This document shows positions 26,876 to 36,281 of a DNA stretch of 64,000 bases, in pieces; position 1 is the first letter of the stretch; each line of letters begins with the position of its first letter. The notes beneath the pieces were generated by a model that had not been told where the DNA came from, searched no databases, and saw only the letters and a list, made by a program, of their open reading frames with translations. The stretch is taken from positions 83,659 through 147,658 of the forward strand of contig JBAYVF010000002.1 in NCBI GenBank assembly GCA_041674705.1, read 5' to 3'. This stretch comes from Aquincolibacterium sp041674705 (GTDB taxonomy: Bacteria > Omnitrophota > Omnitrophia > Omnitrophales > Aquincolibacteriaceae). A program made the translations under genes and the position numbers.

Positions 26876-27559
26876 ATGCAGTTGACTTTTCGTTCGATAG
26901 AAAAGGCTTTCGAGATTGAGGAAAAAACACTTTATCATTGGCTTAATGACCGAGGAATGCCGGCCGTCAAAGCTAATGGGCAGTATTTTTTTAATTCCGT
27001 GGAGGTTCTGGAATGGGCGCTGAAATATAAGATCCCTTTGACGCTCGGAGCCTTGAAGCTCTGCGAAAAGAATCGTCTGGGGCAGGATATTCTAACCCCT
27101 GCTCTTATCCGTGGAGGGGTTCACTTTGGGATCAAAGGCAATCGTCGCGAGGAGATCTTTGGGGAAGTCTTGAACTCCTTGCCACTCCCGGGCCATATTG
27201 ACCGTGCTTCTTTGAAAGAAATGCTTATTTCCCGTGAGCAGTCAGGTGCGACCGGTATCGGAAACGGTATTGCCATCCCGCATGTCAAACACCCCGTGAT
27301 CTTCGCCGGCCTCGACCCCGTGGTAGGTCTTTTCTTCCTGGAAACTCCGGTGGATTTTGCTGCTCTTGACGGGGAACGGGTCCACACGCTCTTTGTGATA
27401 TTGTCTGGCTCTTTTAAAGGACATTTGTCTCTCTTGTCACGGTTGGCATTTGGTCTGCAGAATGAAAGCGTGAAGGCTGCCTTGGCACGTCGCTCGAATC
27501 CTGAGGAGATCCTCGCGACATTCCAGGTCGCGGAAGCAAAAACTGCGCGGACTTCTTGA
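26876..27559 (+). CDS. HTH-PTS EIIA fusion protein
   Basis: 227 residues. The N-terminal MerR/excisionase-like HTH (about 1-65) contains IEEKTLYHWLNDRGMPAV. It is followed by a PTS-EIIA-2 domain whose active His lies in GNGIAIPHVK (about residue 139). The architecture suggests a DNA-binding or membrane-partner regulator controlled by phosphorylation. The stop overlaps the ATG of the next gene (TGATG at 27557-27561), so translation is coupled to the membrane complex. Confidence 0.82.
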   Translation: MQLTFRSIEKAFEIEEKTLYHWLNDRGMPAVKANGQYFFNSVEVLEWALKYKIPLTLGALKLCEKNRLGQDILTPALIRGGVHFGIKGNRREEIFGEVLNSLPLPGHIDRASLKEMLISREQSGATGIGNGIAIPHVKHPVIFAGLDPVVGLFFLETPVDFAALDGERVHTLFVILSGSFKGHLSLLSRLAFGLQNESVKAALARRSNPEEILATFQVAEAKTARTS

Positions 27560-29442
27560 TGGAATTCTTACTCGGTGGGTCATGGCCGGTTCCATTCGGC
27601 GAGTTTTCACTTAAGCTTGATCCCCTGAGCTTCGTATTTCTTATCGCGATCACGATTCTTGTGTTGTGCTCTGGGGTCTACGGTCTTGGGTACATGCGCC
27701 CTTACCAAGGAAAGAAACCTTTGGGGTTTCATGTATTTTTTTATCTGATCTTTGCCCTAGCTCTTGTTCTTATCGTCACGGCCAACAATGTGATTCTTTT
27801 CCTGGGGGCGTGGGAGGCCATGACCCTTTCGACGTTTTTTCTGATCATCTTCAACGATGAGAAGTCCGCCGTGCGTAAGGCGGGATTTATTTATCTGATT
27901 GCGTCCCATTGCGCGACGTTCTTTCTTTTTCTAATGTTCTTTCTAATGGCTCACGCTTCCGGATCGATGGATTTCAATATCATGGCGCGGACGAATTTCT
28001 CGCCTCTTTTCGCGGGGGCGGTCTTCCTTCTGGCTTTGGCGGGTTTCGGTGTCAAGGCGGGGTTCATTCCAGTGCATATTTGGTTGCCCTATGCCCATCC
28101 GGTGGCGCCTTCCCATATCTCCGCGCTTTTGTCAGGGATCTCGATCAAGATGGGGATCTACGGGATCTGCCGCGTGCTATGGATCATGAAAGTCCTTCCG
28201 GCCTGGTGTGGGTACGTTCTTTTGATGATCGGCGCTATCTCCGGCCTTATGGGTGTTCTCTATGCTCTTGGACAACACGAGTTGAAGAAGTTATTGGCTT
28301 ATCACAGCGTTGAAAATATCGGCATTATTGCCTTGGGGCTCGGAGTGGGGGTCTTGGGTCGGAGTTATCAGATTCCCTTTCTCGCGGTGCTTGGATTTGG
28401 CGGAGGCCTCCTGCATGTTCTGAACCACTCGCTTTTCAAAGGGCTTCTGTTTTTGGGAGCAGGTTCAGTCATTCAAAAAACGCACTCCGGAGAGATGGAT
28501 CATCTTGGAGGCTTGGCGAAGACTCTGCCGGTGACAAGCGTTCTTTTTATGGTGGGGGCGCTCTCGATCTGCGGTTTGCCGCTCTTTAACGGGTTCATCA
28601 GTGAATTCATTATCTATTTCGGACTTTTTCAGGGACTTTTCGGGCTTCCTGTGCACGGCGTAATCGCTTCCTCTATAGGGATCTTGTCCCTGGCTCTTAT
28701 GGGGGCCCTCGCATTGGCCTGTTTTAGTAAAGTCTATGGGACTGTTTTCCTTGGCAAACCTCGTGAAGGTTTAAGAGGAGCCTCACATGCGCATCTAAAA
28801 ATCGGGGAAGCGACATCCGCGAGAACCCCAGAGGAGCAAGGTCGCTGTCTTGAGGAGACGTCAAAATGGATGCTTCTTCCCATGATGCTTCTGGCGGGAT
28901 TATGTATCTGGATCGGGCTTGTTCCCCGAAGCGTGACCGGTTTGGTCTTTCTTGGCGGGGCTTACCTTACGCATGTGGATCTCTCAACGATCCCGATCGA
29001 ACAGGTTCTCACGCCTTTAACGATGGTCATCCGGATGGCGTTTCTTTTTCTCTCACTCATCTTAGGATTAATCGCTGTTCGTCGGCTACTCTTAGGGGCG
29101 GCGCCTATGCCGATCCGGGAGACGTGGAGCTGTGGTTTCGCGCAGGTCTCTTCGAGGTTTCAATACACGTCCGCGTCTTTTGCCCGACTGATCGTTAATC
29201 TGATGAAACGTACGCTGCTTTTCCGTCGCCATGGGGGAGAGGTCTCCGGAGCTTTCCCGGAGAAGACGCACTTAGCTTCTTCTGTTCATGATGCTTCTGA
29301 AGAGTTGGTTTTTGCGCCCGGCCTTGCTTTTCTGAATGATTTGTCTAAAAAACTGGGCCATAGCCGTATTCGTCACATCCAGCTTTACTTAATGTACATT
29401 CTGCTGTTTCTCGTGTTTTTACTCGTTTGGAAATTAAAATAA
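27559..29442 (+). CDS. HyfB-like antiporter-type subunit of a hydrogenase-4-related complex
   Basis: 627-residue polytopic membrane protein of the NuoL/MrpA/HyfB proton_antipo_M family. LFLGAWEAMTLSTFFLIIFN and the HISALLSGISIKMGIYGI segment carry the family's Glu and Lys in membrane helices. ATG 27559 overlaps the HTH-PTS stop. It is the first of six genes ordered as in hyf/ehr operons (B, C, E, F, G, I). Likely role: ion translocation in the membrane arm. Confidence 0.9.
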   Translation: MEFLLGGSWPVPFGEFSLKLDPLSFVFLIAITILVLCSGVYGLGYMRPYQGKKPLGFHVFFYLIFALALVLIVTANNVILFLGAWEAMTLSTFFLIIFNDEKSAVRKAGFIYLIASHCATFFLFLMFFLMAHASGSMDFNIMARTNFSPLFAGAVFLLALAGFGVKAGFIPVHIWLPYAHPVAPSHISALLSGISIKMGIYGICRVLWIMKVLPAWCGYVLLMIGAISGLMGVLYALGQHELKKLLAYHSVENIGIIALGLGVGVLGRSYQIPFLAVLGFGGGLLHVLNHSLFKGLLFLGAGSVIQKTHSGEMDHLGGLAKTLPVTSVLFMVGALSICGLPLFNGFISEFIIYFGLFQGLFGLPVHGVIASSIGILSLALMGALALACFSKVYGTVFLGKPREGLRGASHAHLKIGEATSARTPEEQGRCLEETSKWMLLPMMLLAGLCIWIGLVPRSVTGLVFLGGAYLTHVDLSTIPIEQVLTPLTMVIRMAFLFLSLILGLIAVRRLLLGAAPMPIRETWSCGFAQVSSRFQYTSASFARLIVNLMKRTLLFRRHGGEVSGAFPEKTHLASSVHDASEELVFAPGLAFLNDLSKKLGHSRIRHIQLYLMYILLFLVFLLVWKLK

Positions 29443-29460
29443 CAAAAAAAGAGGCGGCTT

Positions 29461-30396
29461 GTGAGTTCTGTTCTGAGTATGGCGTTTCCAATATTGTCTC
29501 ACTGGCTGATCGTTTGTTTTCTTTCGCCGCTTTTTCTCGGGGTGATCGCCAAGGTTAAAGCTTTTTTCTCCGGAAAAGTGGGTCCGTCGGTATTTCAGCC
29601 CTATTTTGATCTGGCAAAACTTTTTCGTAAGAAGTGCGTTTACAGTTCTACCGTGACATGGATCTTCCGTGCGGCTCCGGTTGTGATTCTCGCCGTCATG
29701 TTGGTTTTGGCGCTCTTAGTGCCCTTTGGTAGATTCAAAGCGCCGGTGCAATTTTCGGGCGATATCCTTTTGGCGGTCTATCTCTTGGCTTTGGGCAGGT
29801 TCTTTATGATCCTAGCTGCCCTGGACACGGGGTCCAGTTTCGAGGGGATGGGGGCGAGTCGTGAAGCGTATTTTTCGTGTTTATCCGAATTGGCGATGTT
29901 TATGAACTTTATCACGCTCGCTTTGCTCGCCAAGAGCATTTCTCTTTCTCAAATGGTCGGGGCGCATATTCCTATGACCTGGGGCGGCCTGGAACCGGCA
30001 TTGCTTTTGGTCGTGGCGAGTTTTTTTATTGTGCTCTTGGCGGAAAACTGTCGCATTCCGGTGGACGATCCTGAGACGCATCTGGAGCTTACCATGATCC
30101 ACGAAGTGATGATCCTGGATCACAGCGGCGTTGATCTAGCCTACATGCTTTATGCTGCGGCGATGAAATTATTTATTTTCTCGGGGCTTCTGGTTTCTAT
30201 CATCATCCCGGTTCGGACCGGAGATCATTGGACGGATATGGCGATCTTCTTCGGGGCGATGTTGGGACTAGCCGTTCTCATAGGAATCGTAGAATCCACC
30301 ATGGCCCGTCTTCGGCTGAATCGCGTGCGGCTTTTATTATTGATCTCGTTCGCGTTGGCTTTCTTTGGTCTCATCGTCACTTTGTGGAGGGCGTAG
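29461..30396 (+). CDS. HyfC/NuoH-like membrane subunit
   Basis: 311-residue polytopic protein of the NADH dehydrogenase subunit 1 family. It contains the conserved GMGASREAYFS and ENCRIPVDDPETHLELTMIH (around 200-220) that line the quinone-site/interface region in complex I and its relatives. Start GTG 29461. Connects the antiporter-like arm to the soluble module. Confidence 0.93.
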   Translation: MSSVLSMAFPILSHWLIVCFLSPLFLGVIAKVKAFFSGKVGPSVFQPYFDLAKLFRKKCVYSSTVTWIFRAAPVVILAVMLVLALLVPFGRFKAPVQFSGDILLAVYLLALGRFFMILAALDTGSSFEGMGASREAYFSCLSELAMFMNFITLALLAKSISLSQMVGAHIPMTWGGLEPALLLVVASFFIVLLAENCRIPVDDPETHLELTMIHEVMILDHSGVDLAYMLYAAAMKLFIFSGLLVSIIIPVRTGDHWTDMAIFFGAMLGLAVLIGIVESTMARLRLNRVRLLLLISFALAFFGLIVTLWRA

Positions 30397-30399
30397 GGT

Positions 30400-31053
30400 A
30401 TGATGTCCTGGATCGATGTGAGCTGTATTTTGGCCGTGTTCCTGGCGTTGACCATCCTGGCAACCCATCGCATCGTGGGAATGATCAAGATCATTGCTTT
30501 GCAGTCGTTCCTCTTGAGCTTTGTCCCCTTATTCTTACACGCGGAAGCCATTTCAGGCCGCGATATCATGCTTTCAGGCGGAACCATGGTCCTCAAGGCC
30601 GTGTTGGTGCCTGCCATTTTATTCTGGACGATCCGGCACATTTCCATGCGGTCTGAGATCAAGCCCATTATCGGGCTTGGGACCTCGATCCTCTGCGGGG
30701 CAGTCTTGATCGCCGTTGCTTTCTGGATCTCTTTGTCACTTCGTTTGCCGGGGAAATTCGAGTCGAGTCTGGTGCTGCCGTGTTCTCTCGCGACCATGCT
30801 TTTGGGTTTCATGATCATGGTGACCCGAACCCGCGCTATTACCCAGGTGTTGGGCTATTTGGTGATCGAGAACGGGATCTTTCTTTTCGCGAGTTCTTTA
30901 TACGATGCGATGCCGATGCTCATTGAAATGGGTATTCTGCTGGATATTTTTGTCGCGGTTTTCATCATGGCTATCGTCCTGAATCACATCAATGAAGAAT
31001 TTGAACGGACCCGGAGCCCCGTACACCGGCCTAAATGGGGAGAGAGCCAGTGA
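30400..31053 (+). CDS. HyfE-like membrane subunit
   Basis: 217 residues with about seven membrane helices, the same length as HyfE of hydrogenase-4. The C-terminal portion (ITQVLGYLVIENGIFLFA) resembles NuoK-type sequence. Its stop TGA overlaps the ATG of the next gene. Position between HyfC- and HyfF-like genes is diagnostic of this complex class. Confidence 0.85.
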   Translation: MMSWIDVSCILAVFLALTILATHRIVGMIKIIALQSFLLSFVPLFLHAEAISGRDIMLSGGTMVLKAVLVPAILFWTIRHISMRSEIKPIIGLGTSILCGAVLIAVAFWISLSLRLPGKFESSLVLPCSLATMLLGFMIMVTRTRAITQVLGYLVIENGIFLFASSLYDAMPMLIEMGILLDIFVAVFIMAIVLNHINEEFERTRSPVHRPKWGESQ

Positions 31054-32462
31054 TGTTGTCGCTTTTAATTGCCATCCCGTTCTTAGGCGCCCTTGCCGTA
31101 TTGTTACCGGTAAGGACTATGTTCAGGGTGTGGTTTTTATTCGCGATCTCTTTCGTTCATGCCGTCGGCACGGCGTCTTTCTGGTGGCGATTGCCAGCCT
31201 CTGAGTGGCAGGGTTATTTAACTCTGGATCCTCTTGGGCTTATCCTGCTCTCGGTCATCAGTCTTCTTTTTCTTTCCGTATCTTTTTTTATGATCGGCTA
31301 TTTTCAACATGAGCACAGGAGCAACCGGATATTTACGGCGTCCATCCTGGCGCTCTTGTCCACGATGACGCTCGTTTCAGTAAGTTATCATATGGGGCTT
31401 ATGTGGGTGGCGATCGAGACAACCACGCTCTTTAGCGCGCCTTTGATCAGCTTCCATCGCAATTGGGGAACTCTGGAAGCGACCTGGAAGTATTTACTGG
31501 TTTGCTCCGTGGGGATCGCTTTGGCGCTTATGGGGACGTTTTTTCTTGCCATTTCCGCGCATGACGTGCACACGCTTCTTTTGCCGTCGATCCTCAGCGG
31601 CGCGTCGTCTCTCTCGGTCAATTGGCTGAAGCTGAGTGTTATTTTTCTGTTTGTGGGTTATGGCTGCAAGATGGGGCTCGCCCCGATGCACAGTTGGAAG
31701 CCGGAAGCCTATGGTCAGGCGACCGGGATGGTGGGCGTTTTGATGGCCGGGGGATTGACGCAGTGCTCTTTCCTGGCTCTGATGCGGGTAAGTCAGATCT
31801 GTTACAAAACAGGACTCAGTGATTTTTACGCGTCTATCTTGATCGTCACAGGTATTTTGTCGCTTGTAGTCCCCGCGATACTTCTCTTAGGCGAAAAAAA
31901 GCTCAAAAGGTCTTTCGCGTTTTCTTCGGTCGAGCATATGGGGCTTTTGGTCCTGGGGTTGGGCCTGGGAGGGGTCGGCATCTTGGGGGCCTTATTCCAT
32001 ATGATCAACAACGCCTTGGCAAAAGTAGTGATGTTCCTTACGGCCGGGTCTGTGGCGCAGAAGTATGGGTCTTCGCACGCCACAGAAGTTCGCGGGGTCA
32101 TCCATATTTATCCCGTAACGGGCATTCTCCTTATTGTGTCATTGCTCGCTGGGACCGGAATGTTTCCGTTCGCCACGTTCCATAGCGAGCTTTTGATCAT
32201 CAACGCCGCGATCATTTCGAAGCATTATGTTTTAGCGGGCGGGATCATTTTGTGCCTCGCTATTATCTTTATTGGAATAGCCCGGATCGTTCTGGAGTTT
32301 GTTTACGGGAAGCCGACGGAACCGGTCTTGGATAAAAAAGAGAATTTTTTCATCAACATTACGATCGCGTCAGCGGCCGTGGCGCTCATAGGATTTGGTT
32401 TGTGGATGCCGGCTCCCTTGAGTCGCGTGCTTCATGATGCGGTGGCTTTGATCGTAGGGTAA
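31053..32462 (+). CDS. HyfF-like antiporter-type subunit
   Basis: 469-residue proton_antipo_M-family membrane protein. It has MGLMWVAIETTTLFSAPLIS with the membrane Glu, KMGLAPMHSWKPEAYGQATG, and FSSVEHMGLLVLGLGLG, as in HyfF/NuoN-type subunits. ATG 31053 (GGAGAG upstream) overlaps the HyfE-like stop; the upstream in-frame codon at 31035 is less likely. A second antiporter-like subunit beside HyfB is typical of hydrogenase-4. Confidence 0.9.
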   Translation: MLSLLIAIPFLGALAVLLPVRTMFRVWFLFAISFVHAVGTASFWWRLPASEWQGYLTLDPLGLILLSVISLLFLSVSFFMIGYFQHEHRSNRIFTASILALLSTMTLVSVSYHMGLMWVAIETTTLFSAPLISFHRNWGTLEATWKYLLVCSVGIALALMGTFFLAISAHDVHTLLLPSILSGASSLSVNWLKLSVIFLFVGYGCKMGLAPMHSWKPEAYGQATGMVGVLMAGGLTQCSFLALMRVSQICYKTGLSDFYASILIVTGILSLVVPAILLLGEKKLKRSFAFSSVEHMGLLVLGLGLGGVGILGALFHMINNALAKVVMFLTAGSVAQKYGSSHATEVRGVIHIYPVTGILLIVSLLAGTGMFPFATFHSELLIINAAIISKHYVLAGGIILCLAIIFIGIARIVLEFVYGKPTEPVLDKKENFFINITIASAAVALIGFGLWMPAPLSRVLHDAVALIVG

Positions 32463-32493
32463 AAGGTTTTTTTTGCTCACGGAATGAGGGTTT

Positions 32494-34005
32494 ATGGAAT
32501 TGTTTAATGGCGGTCATGTTGCGTTAAAAGATATTCCGCTCTTGGCGGAAAAGGAATTTCGCGAAGAAGTGCTTCTTCGTTGCCGTGACGGCGCCCGCCT
32601 TGCAAACTTTTTCGGAAGTCTGGAGGACGGGGGGAACGTTCGCCTTATTGCAATCCTGTCGGTTGATGAAGAATCGGAACTGCAGATATTTTCGACCAAA
32701 GTTCTGGCGGAATCTCCACGCTATAAATCTTTGACCAAAGAGCTCCTCCAGGCGCATTTGTTCGAACGCGAGATCGCAGAGCAGTGGGCGATCCTTCCCG
32801 AAGGGCACCCGTGGCTCAAGCCGGTAAGATATCACACGAATTATCGTGCCGTTCCCGATCTTTGGAAGGATATCACGCAGCAGACTATTCCGGGATCTTA
32901 TCCTTTCTATGCCGTGGGGGGCGAGGAGGTCCATGAAGTGGGCGTGGGGCCGGTGCATGCCGGTATTATCGAACCCGGACATTTCCGGTTTCAATGTCAT
33001 GGCGAAGAGATCATCCATTTGGAGACCCAATTAGGATACCAGCATCGAGGCATTGAGCCTCTCATGTGTGGAAGGGATTTGAAACGAGGGGTGCTTTTAA
33101 GCGAGTCCATCGCAGGGGATACATCGATCGGCCATTCCACAGCGTTCTGTGAAGTGGTGGAGTCCCTGGCGAGTTGCAACGTCCCGATCAAAGCGCAGGC
33201 CATTCGTGCGATCGGATTGGAATTGGAACGGCTCGCGAATCATGTGGGCGATCTGGGCGCTTTGGGAATGGATGCCGGCTTTTCGCCGACCAGCGCGTAT
33301 TTTGGCCGTATGCGCGGGGATTATCTAAATTTGTTGCTGGAACTGACGGGAAACCGTTTTGGTAAGGGGCTGTGTCGGCCGGGAGGGGTCCTTTTTGATA
33401 TGGATACCGCAATGGCCGAGGATTTTTGCCGTAAACTCAAGCGTTATAAAAAAGAATTTGAAGATGTGAGCGAATTGCTTTTCACTCGGACGTCGGTCCT
33501 TGCGCGTTTTGAAGGTATCGGGGTGGTGCCTCTGAAGATCGCGAAAAGCCTGGGGTTGGTCGGTCCCGTTGCGCGTGCGAGCCAGCTGGAACAAGACGTG
33601 CGTATTGATCACTCCTCCGGGATGTGGCAATTTTATCATGTCCCCATTTCTTTGGCCGCGACGGGGGATGTGTATGCGCGCGCTTTGGTGCGCCGACAGG
33701 AAGTGATGCGTTCGCTGGAATTTCTGCTGAAGCTTTTACCCTCTCTACCCAAGGGGGGGATTTTTTCCTCTCTCGGTCCTCTGAAGACGGATACGCTTGC
33801 CCTTTCTCTGGTGGAGGGATGGCGCGGTGAGATCATGCATGTCGGCATGACGGATAGCCAAGGCGCCCTGATGCGGTACAAGATCAAAGACCCGTCGTTT
33901 CATAATTGGTTTGCCTTAACCTTGGCGATGCGTAACCAGGAAATATCTGATTTTCCCTTATGCAATAAAAGCTTCAATTTATCCTATTGCGGGCATGACC
34001 TGTGA
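32494..34005 (+). CDS. HyfG-like large subunit lacking NiFe ligands
   Basis: 503 residues, a fusion of a NuoC-like 30-kDa domain (about 1-150) and a NuoD/HycE-like domain. GVGPVHAGIIEPGHFRF and LGYQHRGIE are unmistakable family marks. Where group 4 hydrogenases have the first Cys-x-x-Cys, this protein reads ESIAGDTSIGHS. At the C-terminus the second pair is reduced to one Cys (NLSYCGHDL). Hydrogenase chemistry is therefore unlikely, and the complex fits the energy-converting hydrogenase-related (Ehr) type. The electron donor and acceptor are unknown. Confidence 0.9.
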   Translation: MELFNGGHVALKDIPLLAEKEFREEVLLRCRDGARLANFFGSLEDGGNVRLIAILSVDEESELQIFSTKVLAESPRYKSLTKELLQAHLFEREIAEQWAILPEGHPWLKPVRYHTNYRAVPDLWKDITQQTIPGSYPFYAVGGEEVHEVGVGPVHAGIIEPGHFRFQCHGEEIIHLETQLGYQHRGIEPLMCGRDLKRGVLLSESIAGDTSIGHSTAFCEVVESLASCNVPIKAQAIRAIGLELERLANHVGDLGALGMDAGFSPTSAYFGRMRGDYLNLLLELTGNRFGKGLCRPGGVLFDMDTAMAEDFCRKLKRYKKEFEDVSELLFTRTSVLARFEGIGVVPLKIAKSLGLVGPVARASQLEQDVRIDHSSGMWQFYHVPISLAATGDVYARALVRRQEVMRSLEFLLKLLPSLPKGGIFSSLGPLKTDTLALSLVEGWRGEIMHVGMTDSQGALMRYKIKDPSFHNWFALTLAMRNQEISDFPLCNKSFNLSYCGHDL

Positions 34006-34036
34006 AGTCAGATCGCAGTAGGACCATGGTGACACT

Positions 34037-34720
34037 ATGCTGAAAATTTTAATGACACGTTTCAGACAGGGATGCCGGACCTTGTCTTTTCCAAAGGGGA
34101 AGCTTCCCGTCCTGCCGGCGCGCTATCGAGGCCGGCCCATCATCGCGGCTCAGGAAGACAGCGTGGATCTCGGGGAAATAACTTATATCCCGGATAGCGG
34201 CATTCGACACTCCAACGATTTTCGGATGGCAGTATCGAAGCGTGAAGATCTCATTCTCAAGAGCGATGTGGACGCGCTCGCGTATGCCTTGAATAAAAAA
34301 ATCGCGAAGATGTTTGGCCGGTCGCTCAAACTTCGGCAGGTCTCGGCCGGGGGTTGCAATGCTTGTGAGGCGGACATTAATGTCCTTAACACGCCCGTTT
34401 TTGATCTGAGTCGTTTTGGTATCCAGTTTGTGGCCTCGCCCCGTCATGCCGACGGGCTTGTTGTCACGGGTCCTGTTACGCGTAATATGAGAGAGGCGCT
34501 TCTGAAAACTTACGAAGCTGTGCCGGATCCCAAGATCGTGATTGCCATCGGCGCTTGCGCGATTTCCGGAGGCATTTTTGCAAATAGCCCTGAGTCTTCC
34601 AAGGGGCTGGACACGATTCTCCCCGTCGATCTTTACATCCCCGGGTGCCCGCCGCATCCCCTGACCATCCTCGATGGATTCTTACGATTGATGGGAAGAA
34701 TCAAAAAAGATCAGCCATGA
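34037..34720 (+). CDS. HyfI/NuoB-like small subunit with remnant ferredoxin domain
   Basis: 227 residues. The C-terminal two thirds are a NuoB-type small subunit with all cluster cysteines (GGCNACEAD, GACAISGG, PGCPPHP), so one [4Fe-4S] cluster is expected. The first 75 residues resemble the HyfH/HycF ferredoxin subunit (MLKILMTRFRQGCRT at the start, NDFRMAVSKREDLIL at the end). The stretch that should carry two CxxCxxCxxxC motifs is shortened and has no cysteines. This looks like a fusion followed by loss of both clusters. The stop overlaps the ClC start (ATGA at 34717). Confidence 0.88.
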   Translation: MLKILMTRFRQGCRTLSFPKGKLPVLPARYRGRPIIAAQEDSVDLGEITYIPDSGIRHSNDFRMAVSKREDLILKSDVDALAYALNKKIAKMFGRSLKLRQVSAGGCNACEADINVLNTPVFDLSRFGIQFVASPRHADGLVVTGPVTRNMREALLKTYEAVPDPKIVIAIGACAISGGIFANSPESSKGLDTILPVDLYIPGCPPHPLTILDGFLRLMGRIKKDQP

Positions 34721-36087
34721 AGCGTAGGATCGCGGAAGAGACGATTCTTTTTATCAGTGTTTTGAAGTGGTTTATTCTCGCGAGCATTATTGGAGTCGTT
34801 GTTGGCTCTGCAACGGCGGTGTTTCTTAAACTGCTTAGCTGGAGTGTGGCCTTCGCAGAAAGGAGCACTTATTCTTTCCTTCTGCTCCCTGTAGCCCTTT
34901 TTCTAAGTGCCCTGATTATCAAATACTTCGCACCGGATGCAGAGGGCCATGGCACCGAGAAGGTCATCGAAGCTATCCACAAATCTTCTGGAAAGATCAA
35001 GGCGGCTGTAGTTCCGGTCAAACTGGTTGCAACGATCATTACGATCGCTTTGGGCGGTTCAGCAGGAAAGGAAGGCCCCTGTGCCCAGATCGGGGGAGGG
35101 CTTTCCTCCATTTTTGCCGATTTGTTCAAATTTGACGACAAGGATCGAAAAAAACTGGTGATTTGCGGTATTAGCGCCGGATTTGCCTCGGTTTTTGGAA
35201 CCCCGATTGCCGGGGCCCTTTTTGGTGTTGAGGTTCTTTTTGTCGGAAGTATTCTTTACGATGTGCTGTTGCCGTCGTTTATCGCAGGTGTTACGAGCTA
35301 TCATGTTTCGAACGCTCTCGGAATCTCCTATTTTTATCACCCCATGAATTTTGTTCCTCAATTCAGCGAATTCTTTTTCATCCAAATATGTTTTGCCGGA
35401 GTTTTTTTTGGTATCTGTGCCCTTCTTCTTGTGGAGATTTTAAAGTTAGGTAAATTTCTTTCTCGAAAACTAAAGCTATGGGCGCCTTTTAAAGGATTGG
35501 TCGGCGGATTTGTGCTTGTAGTTCTGGCGTTTCTGCTGTCAAAACAATATCTCGGGCTGGGGCTGGATACGATCGAGTCATGTTTGCAGGGGCAAAACGT
35601 TCCGTGGCATGCGACTTTTTCTAAAATGTTGTTCACCTCTGTAACGCTGAACTTCGGGGGCAGCGGAGGCATCGTAACGCCTATCTTTTTTGTGGGAGCT
35701 ACGGCGGGATCCCTCTATGCGAGTTGGGCCGGGCTAGATCCTGCGACTTTATCAGCGATCGGTTTTGTCGCCGTCCTTGCGGGTGCTGCCAATACTCCGA
35801 TCGCTGCGAGCATTATGGCCATCGAAGTCTTTGGTCCCTCCATCGCTCCTTATGCATCCATTGCTTGCGTCATCAGTTTTTTGATGACAGGCCACCGGAG
35901 TGTTTATGACTCCCAAATTTTAGCGGTCAAAAAGACCCCCTCGGTGGATGTGGCCTTAGGTAAAGAGATGGGGGATCTGAAAGCGCAGTTAAGCCTTCGG
36001 GAAAAGAGTTGGTCTCAAAGTATCAAGCGCTTTTATGTTTTTATCAGAAAGCGATTTGGGCGATCCAAAACCCAAAGGCCAAATTGA
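34717..36087 (+). CDS. ClC-family chloride channel/antiporter
   Basis: 456 residues, polytopic. Selectivity-filter motifs GGSAGKEGPCAQIGG (with the gating Glu of Cl-/H+ exchangers) and GSGGIVTPIFF are present. The gating Glu favours antiport over a channel. ATG 34717 overlaps the preceding stop, so it belongs to the same operon and may balance charge or acid load created by the complex. A frame extension upstream to 34645 is inside the previous gene and is discarded. Confidence 0.92.
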   Translation: MKRRIAEETILFISVLKWFILASIIGVVVGSATAVFLKLLSWSVAFAERSTYSFLLLPVALFLSALIIKYFAPDAEGHGTEKVIEAIHKSSGKIKAAVVPVKLVATIITIALGGSAGKEGPCAQIGGGLSSIFADLFKFDDKDRKKLVICGISAGFASVFGTPIAGALFGVEVLFVGSILYDVLLPSFIAGVTSYHVSNALGISYFYHPMNFVPQFSEFFFIQICFAGVFFGICALLLVEILKLGKFLSRKLKLWAPFKGLVGGFVLVVLAFLLSKQYLGLGLDTIESCLQGQNVPWHATFSKMLFTSVTLNFGGSGGIVTPIFFVGATAGSLYASWAGLDPATLSAIGFVAVLAGAANTPIAASIMAIEVFGPSIAPYASIACVISFLMTGHRSVYDSQILAVKKTPSVDVALGKEMGDLKAQLSLREKSWSQSIKRFYVFIRKRFGRSKTQRPN

Positions 36088-36281
36088 CATCACGCTACGG
36101 ATGCTGAAGAGATAGTGCTATGCGGCGGGATGCTGAAGTTGAAACGCGGCGAAAAAGGAGGCTGGGTTCTCTCTTTAGAATAAACAACCAAGTTTACGGA
36201 TAGGTTCGAAGGCGTTCTGTTCAGGGGAACGGAATGAGAGCGCATCGTTTTCAATTCGACATAACAAACTGGAGTTATGAA

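Noticed and set aside
32494..34720. Functional group 4 NiFe hydrogenase
   Set aside because: Three of the four metal-ligand cysteines are missing in the large subunit, and no maturation (hyp) genes are in the window.
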